64,000 bases of DNA from Algibacter miyuki. Lineage in GTDB: Bacteria > Bacteroidota > Bacteroidia > Flavobacteriales > Flavobacteriaceae. A program made the position numbers and the translations under genes. The DNA lies in the NCBI RefSeq assembly GCF_042427745.1, contig NZ_JBHMFA010000006.1; one strand, written 5' to 3'. Position 1 is the first letter of the stretch. Every line of letters starts with the position of its first letter. Positions 27,737-35,791 of the stretch are shown piece after piece. The notes beneath the pieces were generated by a model. That model was given only the letters and a program-made list of their open reading frames with translations. It was not told the origin of the DNA and made no database searches.

Positions 27737-28375
27737 ATGGCATTAGTAGGAAAAAAATTTCCAGATTTAAACGTTGACGCAATGAATGATATGGGCGATA
27801 CTTTTAAAGTAAACGTTCTAGAAGAAGCGGTTAACAATAAGAAAAAAGTAGTATTATTTTGGTATCCAAAAGATTTCACTTTTGTATGTCCTACAGAATT
27901 ACACGCTTTTCAAGCAGCTTTACCAGAATTCGAAAAACGTAACACAATTGTAATTGGTGCATCTTGTGATACTCCAGAAGTACACTTTGCATGGTTAAGC
28001 CAAGCTAAAGATAACGGAGGAATCGAAGGTATTACTTACCCAATTCTTGCAGATAGCAACAGAAACTTATCTAGTATTTTAGGTATTTTAGACATTACAA
28101 ACGAAACATTTGACGAAGAAACTGGTACAGTACAAGTTGAAGGTGATAATGTAACTTACAGAGCGACTTACATTATTGATGAAGACGGTGTAGTACAACA
28201 CGAAAGTATTAACAACATGCCTTTAGGTAGAAATGTTGGAGAATATATCCGTTTAGTTGACGCCTTAACTCACGTACAAGAAAAAGGTGAAGTTTGTCCG
28301 GCTAACTGGGAAGAAGGAAAAGAAGCTATGGCTCCTAACGCAAAAGGAACTGCAGCATACTTATCTGCTAACTAG
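27737..28375 (+). CDS. Typical 2-Cys peroxiredoxin (AhpC/Prx1 type)
   Basis: 212 aa. Peroxidatic Cys51 in DFTFVCPTELHAF; conserved Arg and Trp in the second half; resolving Cys187 in KGEVCPANWEEGKEA; C-terminal GTAAYLSAN in place of the YF tail of peroxide-sensitive forms. It reduces H2O2 and alkyl hydroperoxides in the cytosol with electrons from thioredoxin or an AhpF-like reductase. A thioredoxin-fold gene follows after a terminator hairpin, a conserved flavobacterial order. Abundant expression is suggested by the clean -7 box at 27693 and regular codon use. Confidence 0.94.
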   Translation: MALVGKKFPDLNVDAMNDMGDTFKVNVLEEAVNNKKKVVLFWYPKDFTFVCPTELHAFQAALPEFEKRNTIVIGASCDTPEVHFAWLSQAKDNGGIEGITYPILADSNRNLSSILGILDITNETFDEETGTVQVEGDNVTYRATYIIDEDGVVQHESINNMPLGRNVGEYIRLVDALTHVQEKGEVCPANWEEGKEAMAPNAKGTAAYLSAN

Positions 28376-28385
28376 TAACAACAAT

Positions 28386-28437
28386 AATTTTAAGGCCTGT
28401 TTGTCTCTCATATTAATTTAGGCAGGCCTTTAAAATT
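28386..28437 (+). terminator. Terminator/attenuator after peroxiredoxin
   Basis: AATTTTAAGGCCTG (28386-28399) pairs with CAGGCCTTTAAAATT (28423-28437) with a single bulge. It may allow partial read-through to the thioredoxin gene 78 bp downstream. Confidence 0.75.
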
Positions 28438-28514
28438 CAATTTAAAATCATCATTGGCAATTTCTTTTAGCCATTAGAGCATTTTAAATCCCCACTCCAA
28501 AAAAACATATAGTT

Positions 28515-28823
28515 ATGATAAACGAATTAGACCAAGATAATTTAGGCGAAATCATTGCAAATAATGATACCGTAGTTGTACAATTTTCTGCCACATGGTG
28601 TGGAAATTGCAGAATTATGAAACCTAAATTCAAAAAATTATCAACCGAAAACGAAGGTGTTACTTTTGTTATCGCTGATGCAGAAAAATTTCCAGAATCT
28701 AGAAAACTAGCTACTGTAGATAATTTACCAACTTTCGCAACCTTTAAAGGTGGTGCGTTTGTAAACCAAGTTCAAACTAACAAGTTCGACGTTTTAAAAG
28801 ATCTTGTTAACGAAGTCATTTAA
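28515..28823 (+). CDS. Thioredoxin family protein
   Basis: 102 aa, a complete thioredoxin fold. The active site is WCGNC (Cys29, Cys32) in VVQFSATWCGNCRIMKPKF, with the cis-Pro loop in VDNLPTFATFKGG. The CGNC dipeptide differs from the CGPC of general thioredoxins, suggesting a dedicated partner such as the upstream peroxiredoxin. Cytosolic, no signal peptide. It is followed 49 bp later by a small DUF6952-like gene; the trio order is common in flavobacteria. Confidence 0.9.
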   Translation: MINELDQDNLGEIIANNDTVVVQFSATWCGNCRIMKPKFKKLSTENEGVTFVIADAEKFPESRKLATVDNLPTFATFKGGAFVNQVQTNKFDVLKDLVNEVI

Positions 28824-28837
28824 TATAAGTTGAAGCC

Positions 28838-28854
28838 TTTCCGCGAAAGCGAAA
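28838..28854. repeat. Dispersed motif TTTCCGCGAAAGCGAAA, copy 1
   Basis: Located in the 49-bp gap between the thioredoxin and DUF6952-like genes. Fifteen bases of it (TTCCGCGAAAGCGAA) recur exactly inside ftsK at 61966-61980. I recall this G/C-rich word as over-represented in several Flavobacteriaceae genomes. Confidence 0.5.
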
Positions 28855-28872
28855 ATAAAACCATAGCATAAC

Positions 28873-29130
28873 ATGAAGTTACCAGTAATAAAACATTTAA
28901 CCCAGTTTATTGAAGATAATGATGAAGATTACATCGTTGAAACCATTGAAACTTTAGAAGCTTTAACCGAAGTATCATCATTGAAAGATGAAGAATTAGA
29001 TGTTATTGGAGAACTTATTTCTAACATGTACGGCGCCATTGAAGTGAATAAAATGATAAAAGAAGGCACGCCGAAAAAAGAAGCCGTTAATGGTTTTATG
29101 AAACGTGTTTTAGGTTCGATAGACAAATAA
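28873..29130 (+). CDS. DUF6952-like small protein
   Basis: 85 aa, helical and acidic: KLPVIKHLTQFIEDNDEDYIVE at the start, then VIGELISNMYGAIEVNKMIKEG, then GFMKRVLGSI. No signal peptide. I recall this family (DUF6952) as the third gene after a peroxiredoxin and thioredoxin in flavobacteria, but cannot verify the number. Probably a cytosolic partner of the redox pair; its activity is unknown. A terminator follows. Confidence 0.7.
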   Translation: MKLPVIKHLTQFIEDNDEDYIVETIETLEALTEVSSLKDEELDVIGELISNMYGAIEVNKMIKEGTPKKEAVNGFMKRVLGSIDK

Positions 29131-29152
29131 TTGAAAAAAAAATAGTTGTTTT

Positions 29153-29185
29153 AAAAACCGCTTAGTGAAAACTGGGTGGTTTTTT
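29153..29185 (+). terminator. Terminator after DUF6952-like gene
   Basis: AAAAACC (29153-29159) pairs with GGTTTTT (29178-29184), extendable inward with G-T wobbles, and ends in a T run. Confidence 0.6.
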
Positions 29186-29267
29186 GTTTTAAATACCATT
29201 GCCCTACACCCTACTTTCTACTATCTTCGTTTCCACATAAAATCTATTATCATAGCCATTTATTAAA

Positions 29268-30152
29268 ATGAAAACCTACGAACAGATTACCGACTTATTA
29301 GAAGACCTCCATGTAGGAAGCAAGTCGATACATCCCGATTTTCATATTTTTAAATTTAATGAAACCTCAAACATTACTGAAGCCGCTTTAAATCCACATT
29401 TTAAAACGTTTTTTACTATTGATTTTTATGCCGATAATCAATCGGAGCGGCAAATAGGATCCACCAAAGTAGAAAATTTAAACAATGCTATTGGATTTAA
29501 TTCACCATTGCAATTATTTTCAGTTCAACCTTTTGAGGGCAACTTGGGAACAGAAGGATATTCCCTTGTTTTTGGTTCTGCATTCTTTCAACCTAAAAAA
29601 CACCAATATGAAATTCAACACGAGTTTCCTTTTTTCAAACTAAATTCTAGTCCGTTTTATAAATTAATTCCCACCGATTTACCACGCATTAAAAACTTGT
29701 TCGACACCATTTATGAAGAATTTCATAAAAACGACACCCATAATGTAGAGTTGGTTCGCTCCTATCTTATTGTGTTGTTACTGCAAATAAAACGCGTAGT
29801 AGGTCATGCGAACGGGATGGTTCCGTTAAAACGTTATCAAGAAATTACAGCCAATTTTGAAGCGTTAATTCTGAAAGAAACCTTCAAATACAAAACTATT
29901 GCCGCTTACGCAGAACAACTCAACATTACCCCGATTTACTTATCGGAATGTGTAAAAAAAACGACAGGAATAACTTCTAAGAAAGTATTATCAAGTTACA
30001 TGACGTTGCGCGCTAAGGCTTTATTGCAACAAACCACAAGTTCTGTAGCCGAAATTGCCTACGATATGGGCTTCGAGGAACCGACAAACTTTATCAAGTT
30101 TTTTAAAAACAATGAAGGTATTACACCTGCCGTTTTTAGAAAACGACCTTAA
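29268..30152 (+). CDS. AraC family transcriptional regulator
   Basis: 294 aa. The N-terminal ~170 residues are a cupin-like sensing domain (FKTFFTIDFYADNQ, FSVQPFEGNLGTEGYSLVFG). The C-terminal ~100 residues are the double helix-turn-helix: YKTIAAYAEQLNITPIYLSECVKKTTG, then SSVAEIAYDMGFEEPTNFIKFFKNNEGITPAVFRK in sequence order. It probably controls the MFS transporter gene 83 bp downstream in the same direction. Inducer unknown. Confidence 0.9.
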   Translation: MKTYEQITDLLEDLHVGSKSIHPDFHIFKFNETSNITEAALNPHFKTFFTIDFYADNQSERQIGSTKVENLNNAIGFNSPLQLFSVQPFEGNLGTEGYSLVFGSAFFQPKKHQYEIQHEFPFFKLNSSPFYKLIPTDLPRIKNLFDTIYEEFHKNDTHNVELVRSYLIVLLLQIKRVVGHANGMVPLKRYQEITANFEALILKETFKYKTIAAYAEQLNITPIYLSECVKKTTGITSKKVLSSYMTLRAKALLQQTTSSVAEIAYDMGFEEPTNFIKFFKNNEGITPAVFRKRP

Positions 30153-30235
30153 AAAGTATCATTTCTTCTAAAATATGTACCCTAAAAACCGTTTTGTTTT
30201 CCTCTAATTTTGCCTTCAAACTTAGAAACCCCAAA

Positions 30236-31408
30236 ATGGATCACATAGAAACAAAACCTTTAAGTAATAAATTGCTCTTTATTATGGCTATAGCTATAGC
30301 CGCAACAGCAGCCAATTTATATTATAACCAACCTTTAATACCATCCATAGGAAAATCTTTAGGATTAAGCGATGGTGTATTGGGTTTTATTCCCTCGGCA
30401 TCTCAAATAGGTTATGCTATGGCCATCTTCTTCATTTCTCCTTTAGGCGATGTCATGAATCGAAAATTACTCATCAGAAACCTTTCTATAACCTTAGTTA
30501 TCGCATTACTCGCTGTGTATTTAGCACCAAACTTTGCCGTTTTAATAGTGGCCACTTTCGTGGTTGGTTTAGGCGCCAACATCACCCAACAATTAATACC
30601 ATTGGGAGCGTCTTTGTCTTCGTTAGAAAATAAAGGCAAAGTGATGGGCACATTAATGACGGGTTTAACCACAGGTATTTTATTATCTAGAACTTTAAGC
30701 GGTTTTATAGCCGAACATTTTGGCTGGCGTGCTGTATTTTTAAGCGCAGCCATTATTGCCGCTATTATTGGTGTGGTGTTACAAACGGCTTTACCATCAA
30801 ACCAACCTACAGCGCAATTAAAATACACCAAACTGTTAGGCTCTATGTTTACTTTGGTAAAAACAAAACCTGTATTACGTCAAGCCGCTTTTGTTGGTGC
30901 TTTATGGTTTGCTGCATTTAATGCCATGTGGGCCACGATTGCCATCCATGTGATGGACGTACCTTTTTCTTTTTCCGTACAACAAGTCGGTTTATTAGGT
31001 TTTGTTGGTGCTGCCGGTATTTTTGGTGCGAAAATAGCAGGTAAATGGGTCGATAAAATTGGAAGTCGGAAAGTAATGATAGTATCCCTTTCATTAGTCC
31101 TTTTAAGCTTTGTGGTCTTGGCACTCGGGCAAAATAATATCATTGTACTTTGTATGGGTATTATACTACTCGATTTAGGTGTTTTTGGTTCTCAAATACC
31201 AAATCAGGTACGTGTGTTTGCTATCGATGTTAATGCCCGAAGCAGAACCAATGCGGTATATATGCTGTTCTATTACATTGGCGCCTCGGTAGGTTCTGCA
31301 CTTGGCGTATCTGTGATTAGTAAATTTGGTTGGACGGGTTTAACCGTTTTCGGAGGAGCATTAGCTGCCACTGCTCTTATTTTTCATTTAACGAGAAAAT
31401 TAAAATAA
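30236..31408 (+). CDS. MFS transporter (AraJ/YbcL-like sugar-efflux subgroup)
   Basis: 390 aa from ATG 30236; the frame reaches 30194 but the preceding residues lack family character. Twelve helices. Motif A-like loop is SPLGDVMNRKLLI between helices 2 and 3; the N-terminus AANLYYNQPLIPSIGKSLG is typical of the drug/arabinose-efflux subgroup with YNQPLL. Likely proton-driven export of a small molecule. A TAATTTTG box sits at 30205-30212. The adjacent AraC regulator is the likely controller. Confidence 0.88.
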   Translation: MDHIETKPLSNKLLFIMAIAIAATAANLYYNQPLIPSIGKSLGLSDGVLGFIPSASQIGYAMAIFFISPLGDVMNRKLLIRNLSITLVIALLAVYLAPNFAVLIVATFVVGLGANITQQLIPLGASLSSLENKGKVMGTLMTGLTTGILLSRTLSGFIAEHFGWRAVFLSAAIIAAIIGVVLQTALPSNQPTAQLKYTKLLGSMFTLVKTKPVLRQAAFVGALWFAAFNAMWATIAIHVMDVPFSFSVQQVGLLGFVGAAGIFGAKIAGKWVDKIGSRKVMIVSLSLVLLSFVVLALGQNNIIVLCMGIILLDLGVFGSQIPNQVRVFAIDVNARSRTNAVYMLFYYIGASVGSALGVSVISKFGWTGLTVFGGALAATALIFHLTRKLK

Positions 31409-31495
31409 TTCATCAAAACGTGCTTTTCTGAAAATAGAAATTTTAGTAGCGAAGTTACAACGCTAAAATTGTTGCACATACTAATACGATATCTT

Positions 31496-32155
31496 ATGAA
31501 TACTACAGAACATAACACCTTACAAGACGCATTAAGAGCAAAACAAGGCGGTTGGGAAGCCAAAGCCACAGAGGCTCAAAAAACTATGACGGCAGACAAC
31601 CTTGACGCCATTATAGCAACTCACTTTAAAGACAACGCCATAAATGTTGGCGATAAAGCGATAGATTTCTCATTAAAAAATGCCTTAGGTGCATGTACTA
31701 ATTTACAAGACACATTAAGTAAAGGCCCTGTAATACTTACCTGGTATAGAGGTGGTTGGTGCCCATATTGTAATTTAACCTTGCAGTTTTTACAAAAGAG
31801 CCTTCCTGAATTTGAAAAGTACGGCGCTAAGCTATTGGCTTTAACCCCAGAATTACCCGATAAATCGCTTTCTACATCCGAAAAACACCACTTAAAATTT
31901 GAAGTTTTAAGCGATGTTGGAAACAAAGTAGCCAAACAATACGGACTGTCTTTTAAACTAACCGATGCTTTAGCCGAAGTTTATAAAAATGGTGTGGGTT
32001 TACAAAATTACAATGGTGATGATAGTAGCGAACTTCCTATTACAACAACCTACGTGATAGATAAAAATGGCGTGGTACAATACGCCTTTTTAGATGCCGA
32101 TTACCGAAAAAGAGCCTCGATAACTGATATTATAGCAGTATTAAAAACACTGTAA
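31496..32155 (+). CDS. Peroxiredoxin-like (AhpC/TSA) family protein
   Basis: 219 aa from ATG 31496, preferred over upstream TTG 31469 for composition. Active site WYRGGWCPYCNL gives Cys89 and Cys92 in a CxxC arrangement, unlike the single peroxidatic Cys of classical Prx. Other AhpC/TSA features: GDKAIDFSLKNA, LTPELPDKS, YVIDKNGVVQYAFLDADYRKR. These proteins use thiols to reduce peroxides; the electron donor is unknown. It is the last core gene before the first cassette array, whose leader begins about 10 bp downstream. Confidence 0.87.
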   Translation: MNTTEHNTLQDALRAKQGGWEAKATEAQKTMTADNLDAIIATHFKDNAINVGDKAIDFSLKNALGACTNLQDTLSKGPVILTWYRGGWCPYCNLTLQFLQKSLPEFEKYGAKLLALTPELPDKSLSTSEKHHLKFEVLSDVGNKVAKQYGLSFKLTDALAEVYKNGVGLQNYNGDDSSELPITTTYVIDKNGVVQYAFLDADYRKRASITDIIAVLKTL

Positions 32156-32164
32156 TGCCTTAAT

Positions 32165-32315
32165 AAAAATTAGTAGATACACCTATGGATTAATTTATAA
32201 ATAAGAATTAACTTCGTTACCTATGTTTTTCCTTAATAGGCATAACATAATATTTATTATGCTCTAGCTTTTAACAGATTATGAGTAATAAAAGTAATTA
32301 TATAACTAGTTGCCC
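32165..32315 (+). promoter_or_regulatory. Leader of cassette array 1 (promoter-like, ends in GTT core)
   Basis: About 150 bp alignable without large gaps to the leader at 49838-49989, ahead of an unrelated gene. Shared features in order: AAAAT.AG.TAGA; AATAAGAATTAACTTCG at 32200-32216, containing TAACTTCG, one base from the -7 consensus; TATGAGT; and TTATATAACTAGTTG. It ends in the heptamer GTTGCCC (32309-32315). The first cassette ATG follows 28 bp after the G of GTT, exactly as in leader 2. By analogy it could be the attI/promoter equivalent of a cassette system. Confidence 0.6.
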
Positions 32316-32336
32316 TTAATAAAAAAAAATGAACAT

Positions 32337-34403
32337 ATGAGCAAAATTTACAGACTATCATTTTTAGGAATTTCATTTGTAATCTTAATTATTTTAGGCT
32401 ACACATTAACTGATAATTTCGATTTTCTTCTAGACCATTTTTGGTTTACTTCTGGATTATTACTGTTAATTCTGCTCTCACTAATTGACCAACCACATTT
32501 TTCGAAAGATTCTAACATTTTTGTTAATGCAATAACCGCAGGAATTTCATTACTAATTGTAGACGAAAATAATCGAGATTTTATTTTTTGGGTTTTTCTT
32601 TCAATAATTATTTATTTAACTGTAAGTAGCTATGTTTTATTATGGTTAAGGCAGAAAAGCCTTGGTTTGGAAAATAAATTAGTTCGTTTAATATCAAGAT
32701 TAAACAGAGAAATTGGAAAACCCGAAACACTTTTTTCAAGCTTTTTCATTTGGGGAGTTTATAAACAATTTGGAACTGGAAATAATCAATTTAATGGACT
32801 GTTATTATTTTGGGCAATATTTATTATTTTAAATATTCCATCTTTAGCTAAATCGATTGAAGATTTATTCGCAATTGGAAAAGATAAAAGTAATAAGTTA
32901 GCATTAGGACAAATATTTGGTGTACAATCAAAAAACACTTTTTTAGTACGCTTATATGATTCTTCAGAAAGAATTGTAAATACTCGTATTTTCGACTTTG
33001 TAGAATTTAAATATTCAACAGATAAAAAGATTAGAAAAGGTTTACTTTTAGAAACATATCTATTAAATCAACAACAATGGGTTAAAGTTTTATCTAATAA
33101 TGAAATAGAAAAAATATTTGATGAAAACATTTTTGAAAATCATAAATCAGATGTCGTTTATAGAATAGACAAAATTCCTAAAAATGATTATTTAAAAAGA
33201 TTTGTAGGTATTGTAACTGAAAATAGTACTATTTCCAAAATACGTTTCATCTACAATTCTAAAATAAAAATTAATGAAGGGCAGCTTTTAGAAGTATCCA
33301 TTCAAGGTCAAAAAGTTCTTTATCAAATTGTCGAAGGAATAACAAAAATTGAACAACTGGAAAACAAAAACCAAACTGGACTTATTTTAGGAGAAGCTTT
33401 ACAACTTGGTACTTGGAATGAAGATAAGTTTCAATTTGAACAATTCGGTTGGGTTTCAGAAATTAACACACCAATTTATATAGCTTCACCTATTAAAGAA
33501 CCTAAAATTGAAGATAATGAATATAAAATTGGAAACATACCAAATACGAATTACCCAGTAGTCTTAAATAAAGACACTGCAATATCTCATCATATGGCAG
33601 TAGTTGGAGTTACAGGAACAGGTAAATCAGTATTCTCTAGAAACCTTATTCGACAATATTTAGAAGACGAAAACACCAAGGTTATTTGTATTGATTTCAC
33701 GGGAGAATATATTGGTAAATTTGCAGATTTAGACCCAATAAAAACTATTGATGAACATCTTAGTGAACAATTATTTAAAGATATTGATTATATAGAACGA
33801 GAAATAGGAAACAATTATAATAAAGACAATGATAATTCAAGGAAAAAGAAAAAAGAAGTTTCCGATAAAATTAACGAACAAGTAGAGATATTCTTAAAAG
33901 GAGATAATAAACTTTCTATTTTTGAATTACCTCACGTGGAAAATACAACTGGTGTTTTAACTTACACGAAAACATTTTTTAGAATTTTATTTCATATAGC
34001 TAAAACACAAAATAATTTTGGAAAACGAATATGTATAGTTTTAGAAGAAGCTCATACAGTTATTCCTGAATGGAATTTTTCTGGAGTATCAGATAAAGCT
34101 TCTCAACCTTTACTTAATAGTATTGCACAAATAGCCTTACAAGGACGGAAATATAATGTTGGTTTGTTAGTTATTGCTCAAAGAACAGCAAATGTTTCTA
34201 AAACAATTTTAACACAATGTAATACCATAATTTCATTTCAGGAATTTGACAAAACAAGTAGTGATTTTTTATCCAATTATTTCGGTCAAGAAATTACAAA
34301 GTCTTTACCAAAACTTAAATTTAGACAAGCAATTGTTGCAGGAAAGGCATTGAAATCCAACGTTCCTATGATATTTGAAGTTCCGAATATAAAAGAAGAA
34401 TAA
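32337..34403 (+). CDS. Membrane-anchored HerA/FtsK-like ATPase (cassette gene)
   Basis: 688 aa from ATG 32337; the frame also opens at TTG 32310, inside the core site. About five membrane helices lie in residues 1-180. A middle beta-rich domain (about 190-390) recalls a HAS-barrel. A HerA/DUF87-type P-loop ATPase follows: Walker A GVTGTGKSVFSRNLI near 425, Walker B ICIVLEEAHT near 567, and QRTANVSKTILTQCNTII near 620. HerA-like proteins pump DNA or, in defence and secretion systems, act with nucleases; the membrane domain here is unusual. No nuclease partner is adjacent. The heptamer GGGCAAC starts 4 bp after the stop. More A/T-rich than its neighbours. Confidence 0.85.
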   Translation: MSKIYRLSFLGISFVILIILGYTLTDNFDFLLDHFWFTSGLLLLILLSLIDQPHFSKDSNIFVNAITAGISLLIVDENNRDFIFWVFLSIIIYLTVSSYVLLWLRQKSLGLENKLVRLISRLNREIGKPETLFSSFFIWGVYKQFGTGNNQFNGLLLFWAIFIILNIPSLAKSIEDLFAIGKDKSNKLALGQIFGVQSKNTFLVRLYDSSERIVNTRIFDFVEFKYSTDKKIRKGLLLETYLLNQQQWVKVLSNNEIEKIFDENIFENHKSDVVYRIDKIPKNDYLKRFVGIVTENSTISKIRFIYNSKIKINEGQLLEVSIQGQKVLYQIVEGITKIEQLENKNQTGLILGEALQLGTWNEDKFQFEQFGWVSEINTPIYIASPIKEPKIEDNEYKIGNIPNTNYPVVLNKDTAISHHMAVVGVTGTGKSVFSRNLIRQYLEDENTKVICIDFTGEYIGKFADLDPIKTIDEHLSEQLFKDIDYIEREIGNNYNKDNDNSRKKKKEVSDKINEQVEIFLKGDNKLSIFELPHVENTTGVLTYTKTFFRILFHIAKTQNNFGKRICIVLEEAHTVIPEWNFSGVSDKASQPLLNSIAQIALQGRKYNVGLLVIAQRTANVSKTILTQCNTIISFQEFDKTSSDFLSNYFGQEITKSLPKLKFRQAIVAGKALKSNVPMIFEVPNIKEE

Positions 34404-34407
34404 CTAC

Positions 34408-34540
34408 GGGCAACAAAGTATAAAATTAATGGTTGGTTTTAGCCTACTTGGAAAATTCCTGCGGAATTTTCCGCTGGCAAGTTTCTATTTACTAAATTAG
34501 TGCTTAAACACGCCACAAATATTATACGTAACCGTTAGCA
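34408..34540 (+). repeat. attC-like palindromic recombination site, array 1 internal
   Basis: Architecture: GGGCAAC (34408-34414), 3-nt spacer AAA, left arm GTATAAAATTAATGG, long variable middle with an inner hairpin (GGAAAATTCC / GGAATTTTCC), right arm CCACAAATATTATAC (12 of 15 complementary), 6-nt spacer GTAACC, core GTTAGCA (34534-34540). The middle shares GCCTACTT and CTAAATTAGTGCTTAAACACG with the sites at 51274 and 52243. The 3/6-nt asymmetric spacers match the 51274 site exactly in layout. Confidence 0.7.
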
Positions 34541-34555
34541 TTAATTCCAGAAAAT

Positions 34556-35512
34556 ATGTCATATGAAAGATGGGCTGTATACTCAGCAAAAGATCATAAA
34601 AAGATAAAAAATATAATAGTTGATTTACTATTGTATGATAAAATAGTTCTACCAACACCAGTGCATAACAAAACATTTGAACAATGGCAAAAAAAAGAAT
34701 ATGATCCAGAATTACAACAGAAAAGAATTAATCAAATAGGAAATGAACTATTAGTGATTACGAGATGGGATGAAAGTCTAATTAATAAATTCAGTACTAG
34801 AATGGCTCATTTGATGAAGAATAAAAAATATATTAATTCAATTATTGAAGGAAAAGAAACTAAAATTGAAGGAAAAGATTTTATAAATTATGAATCTATT
34901 CCTCTAGGTTACACTACTTCTTTGTTAAAAGCAAAACAAAAAGAAAATATACAACATAATATACCTAGCCATTTATCAAAAATAGATTTAATCGCCCCTT
35001 ACTATAATCTTCAAGAATTAACTCAAGAAATGAAAATATCCAAACGGAATGATAAAATTGGGCAATTTGGAATAATATTGGAAAACGAATTAGAACTTCC
35101 TTATCATTTAGGAAATGAAGAAACTCTAGAAAATGTTATTGAATTAGTCAAATCGAAAAAATACAAAAACGCGAGAGCAAGATTATATAAATGGCAAAAT
35201 GAAATATTCAGTTCTGATTATGAACCGAATGAGGCAATAAAAGCCTTAAAGATAGGAACAGAAGAACTAAATGATATTACTAAAAATGCATTCAAAAAAA
35301 CCTTCAAAAAATCGATTTTTACGTTTGGTAGCATTGGAACTAGTCTAGTTGGAGCTGGATTTGGAGAAGTAACTGGATTAGTTTCAGCTGGCATTAGTAC
35401 AGCCAGTTTTTTCATTTTTGATTTTAATGAAAGATTAGAGCCAATTAAAAATAGTCCTTTTGCAATTTTTTATGATATTGAAAATAAATATAAGATTAAG
35501 CTAAAAAACTAA
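34556..35512 (+). CDS. Unknown protein with C-terminal hydrophobic segment (cassette gene)
   Basis: 318 aa; ATG 34556 lies 22 bp after the core G, and the stop abuts the 3' heptamer TGCTAAC. The N-terminus YERWAVYSAKDHKKIKNIIVDLLLYDKIVLPTP suggests an alpha/beta domain. The middle is charged and helical. Residues ~255-295 are a glycine-rich hydrophobic stretch (SIGTSLVGAGFGEVTGLVSAG), which could insert in membranes like a pore-forming or sensor segment. No family recognised; I considered a DUF6236-like relation from the LLLYDKIVLP start but cannot support it. A/T-rich, accessory composition. Confidence 0.7.
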   Translation: MSYERWAVYSAKDHKKIKNIIVDLLLYDKIVLPTPVHNKTFEQWQKKEYDPELQQKRINQIGNELLVITRWDESLINKFSTRMAHLMKNKKYINSIIEGKETKIEGKDFINYESIPLGYTTSLLKAKQKENIQHNIPSHLSKIDLIAPYYNLQELTQEMKISKRNDKIGQFGIILENELELPYHLGNEETLENVIELVKSKKYKNARARLYKWQNEIFSSDYEPNEAIKALKIGTEELNDITKNAFKKTFKKSIFTFGSIGTSLVGAGFGEVTGLVSAGISTASFFIFDFNERLEPIKNSPFAIFYDIENKYKIKLKN

Positions 35513-35704
35513 TGCTAACAACGGGTAATACGCAATGCGGGAGTTTGTACTGATTCGAAAATAAAGGTATATTTGGTTTGTCCGCCAAATCTTTTGATTT
35601 GGCTATTTGGCAAGAAAAAATAATAACAAAATAAAAAGTTTTGGCTCAGTGCCGGCTTGAACAGAAAGTGAAAGCTTACACCCGCACTGAGCATACCCAA
35701 CACG
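35513..35704 (+). repeat. attC-like site closing array 1 (second sequence family)
   Basis: Opens with TGCTAAC (35513-35519), perfect complement of this cassette's own 5' GTTAGCA. The left arm GGGTAATACGCAATGCGGG (35523 on) pairs with the right arm CCCGCACTGAGCATACCC (35681-35698), imperfectly. The middle differs wholly from the other sites and includes an inner palindrome around CCAAATCTTTTGATTTGG and the stretch GTGAAAGCTTACACCC. It ends AACACG, after which the expected GTT is GTC, consistent with an array end at 35704. I recall similar GTGAAAGCTTACACCCGCAC strings from other Bacteroidota. Confidence 0.6.
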
Positions 35705-35752
35705 TCCGCTTTCATTAACAAATAAATAACATAATTCCGGAAATATTGCATT

Positions 35753-35760
35753 TATATTTG
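35753..35760 (+). promoter_or_regulatory. -7 promoter box of the DoxX/DoxD operon
   Basis: TATATTTG matches TAnnTTTG and lies 32 bp before the ATG at 35792, in the short segment between the end of array 1 and the operon. Confidence 0.45.
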
Positions 35761-35791
35761 CAAAGTGAGGGAAAGCTGTAAAATAAACAAA

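Larger units (their letters stand above)
32310..35704 (+). mobile_element. Integron-like cassette array 1 (two single-gene cassettes)
   Basis: Two single-ORF units lie between GTT cores. Unit 1 (32310-34534) carries the HerA-like ATPase. Its 5' heptamer GTTGCCC (32309) is matched by GGGCAAC (34408) just after the stop. Unit 2 (34535-35704) carries the 318-aa protein; GTTAGCA (34534) is matched by TGCTAAC (35513) directly after the stop. Each 3' heptamer opens an imperfect palindrome. This reproduces integron cassette logic, where R'' complements the cassette's own 5' end. No recombinase gene is present, and the cores do not fit GTTRRRY. Confidence 0.65.

Noticed and set aside
32165..32315. 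Leader 1 as a small protein gene (14-codon ATG frame inside it)
   Set aside because: The frame is not kept in the homologous leader 2, where it stops after five codons, so the conserved element is not coding.
34404..34555. The palindrome after the HerA-like gene as a plain rho-independent terminator
   Set aside because: The inner hairpin could terminate, but there is no T run, and the outer arms, spacers and cognate heptamers fit a recombination site better.
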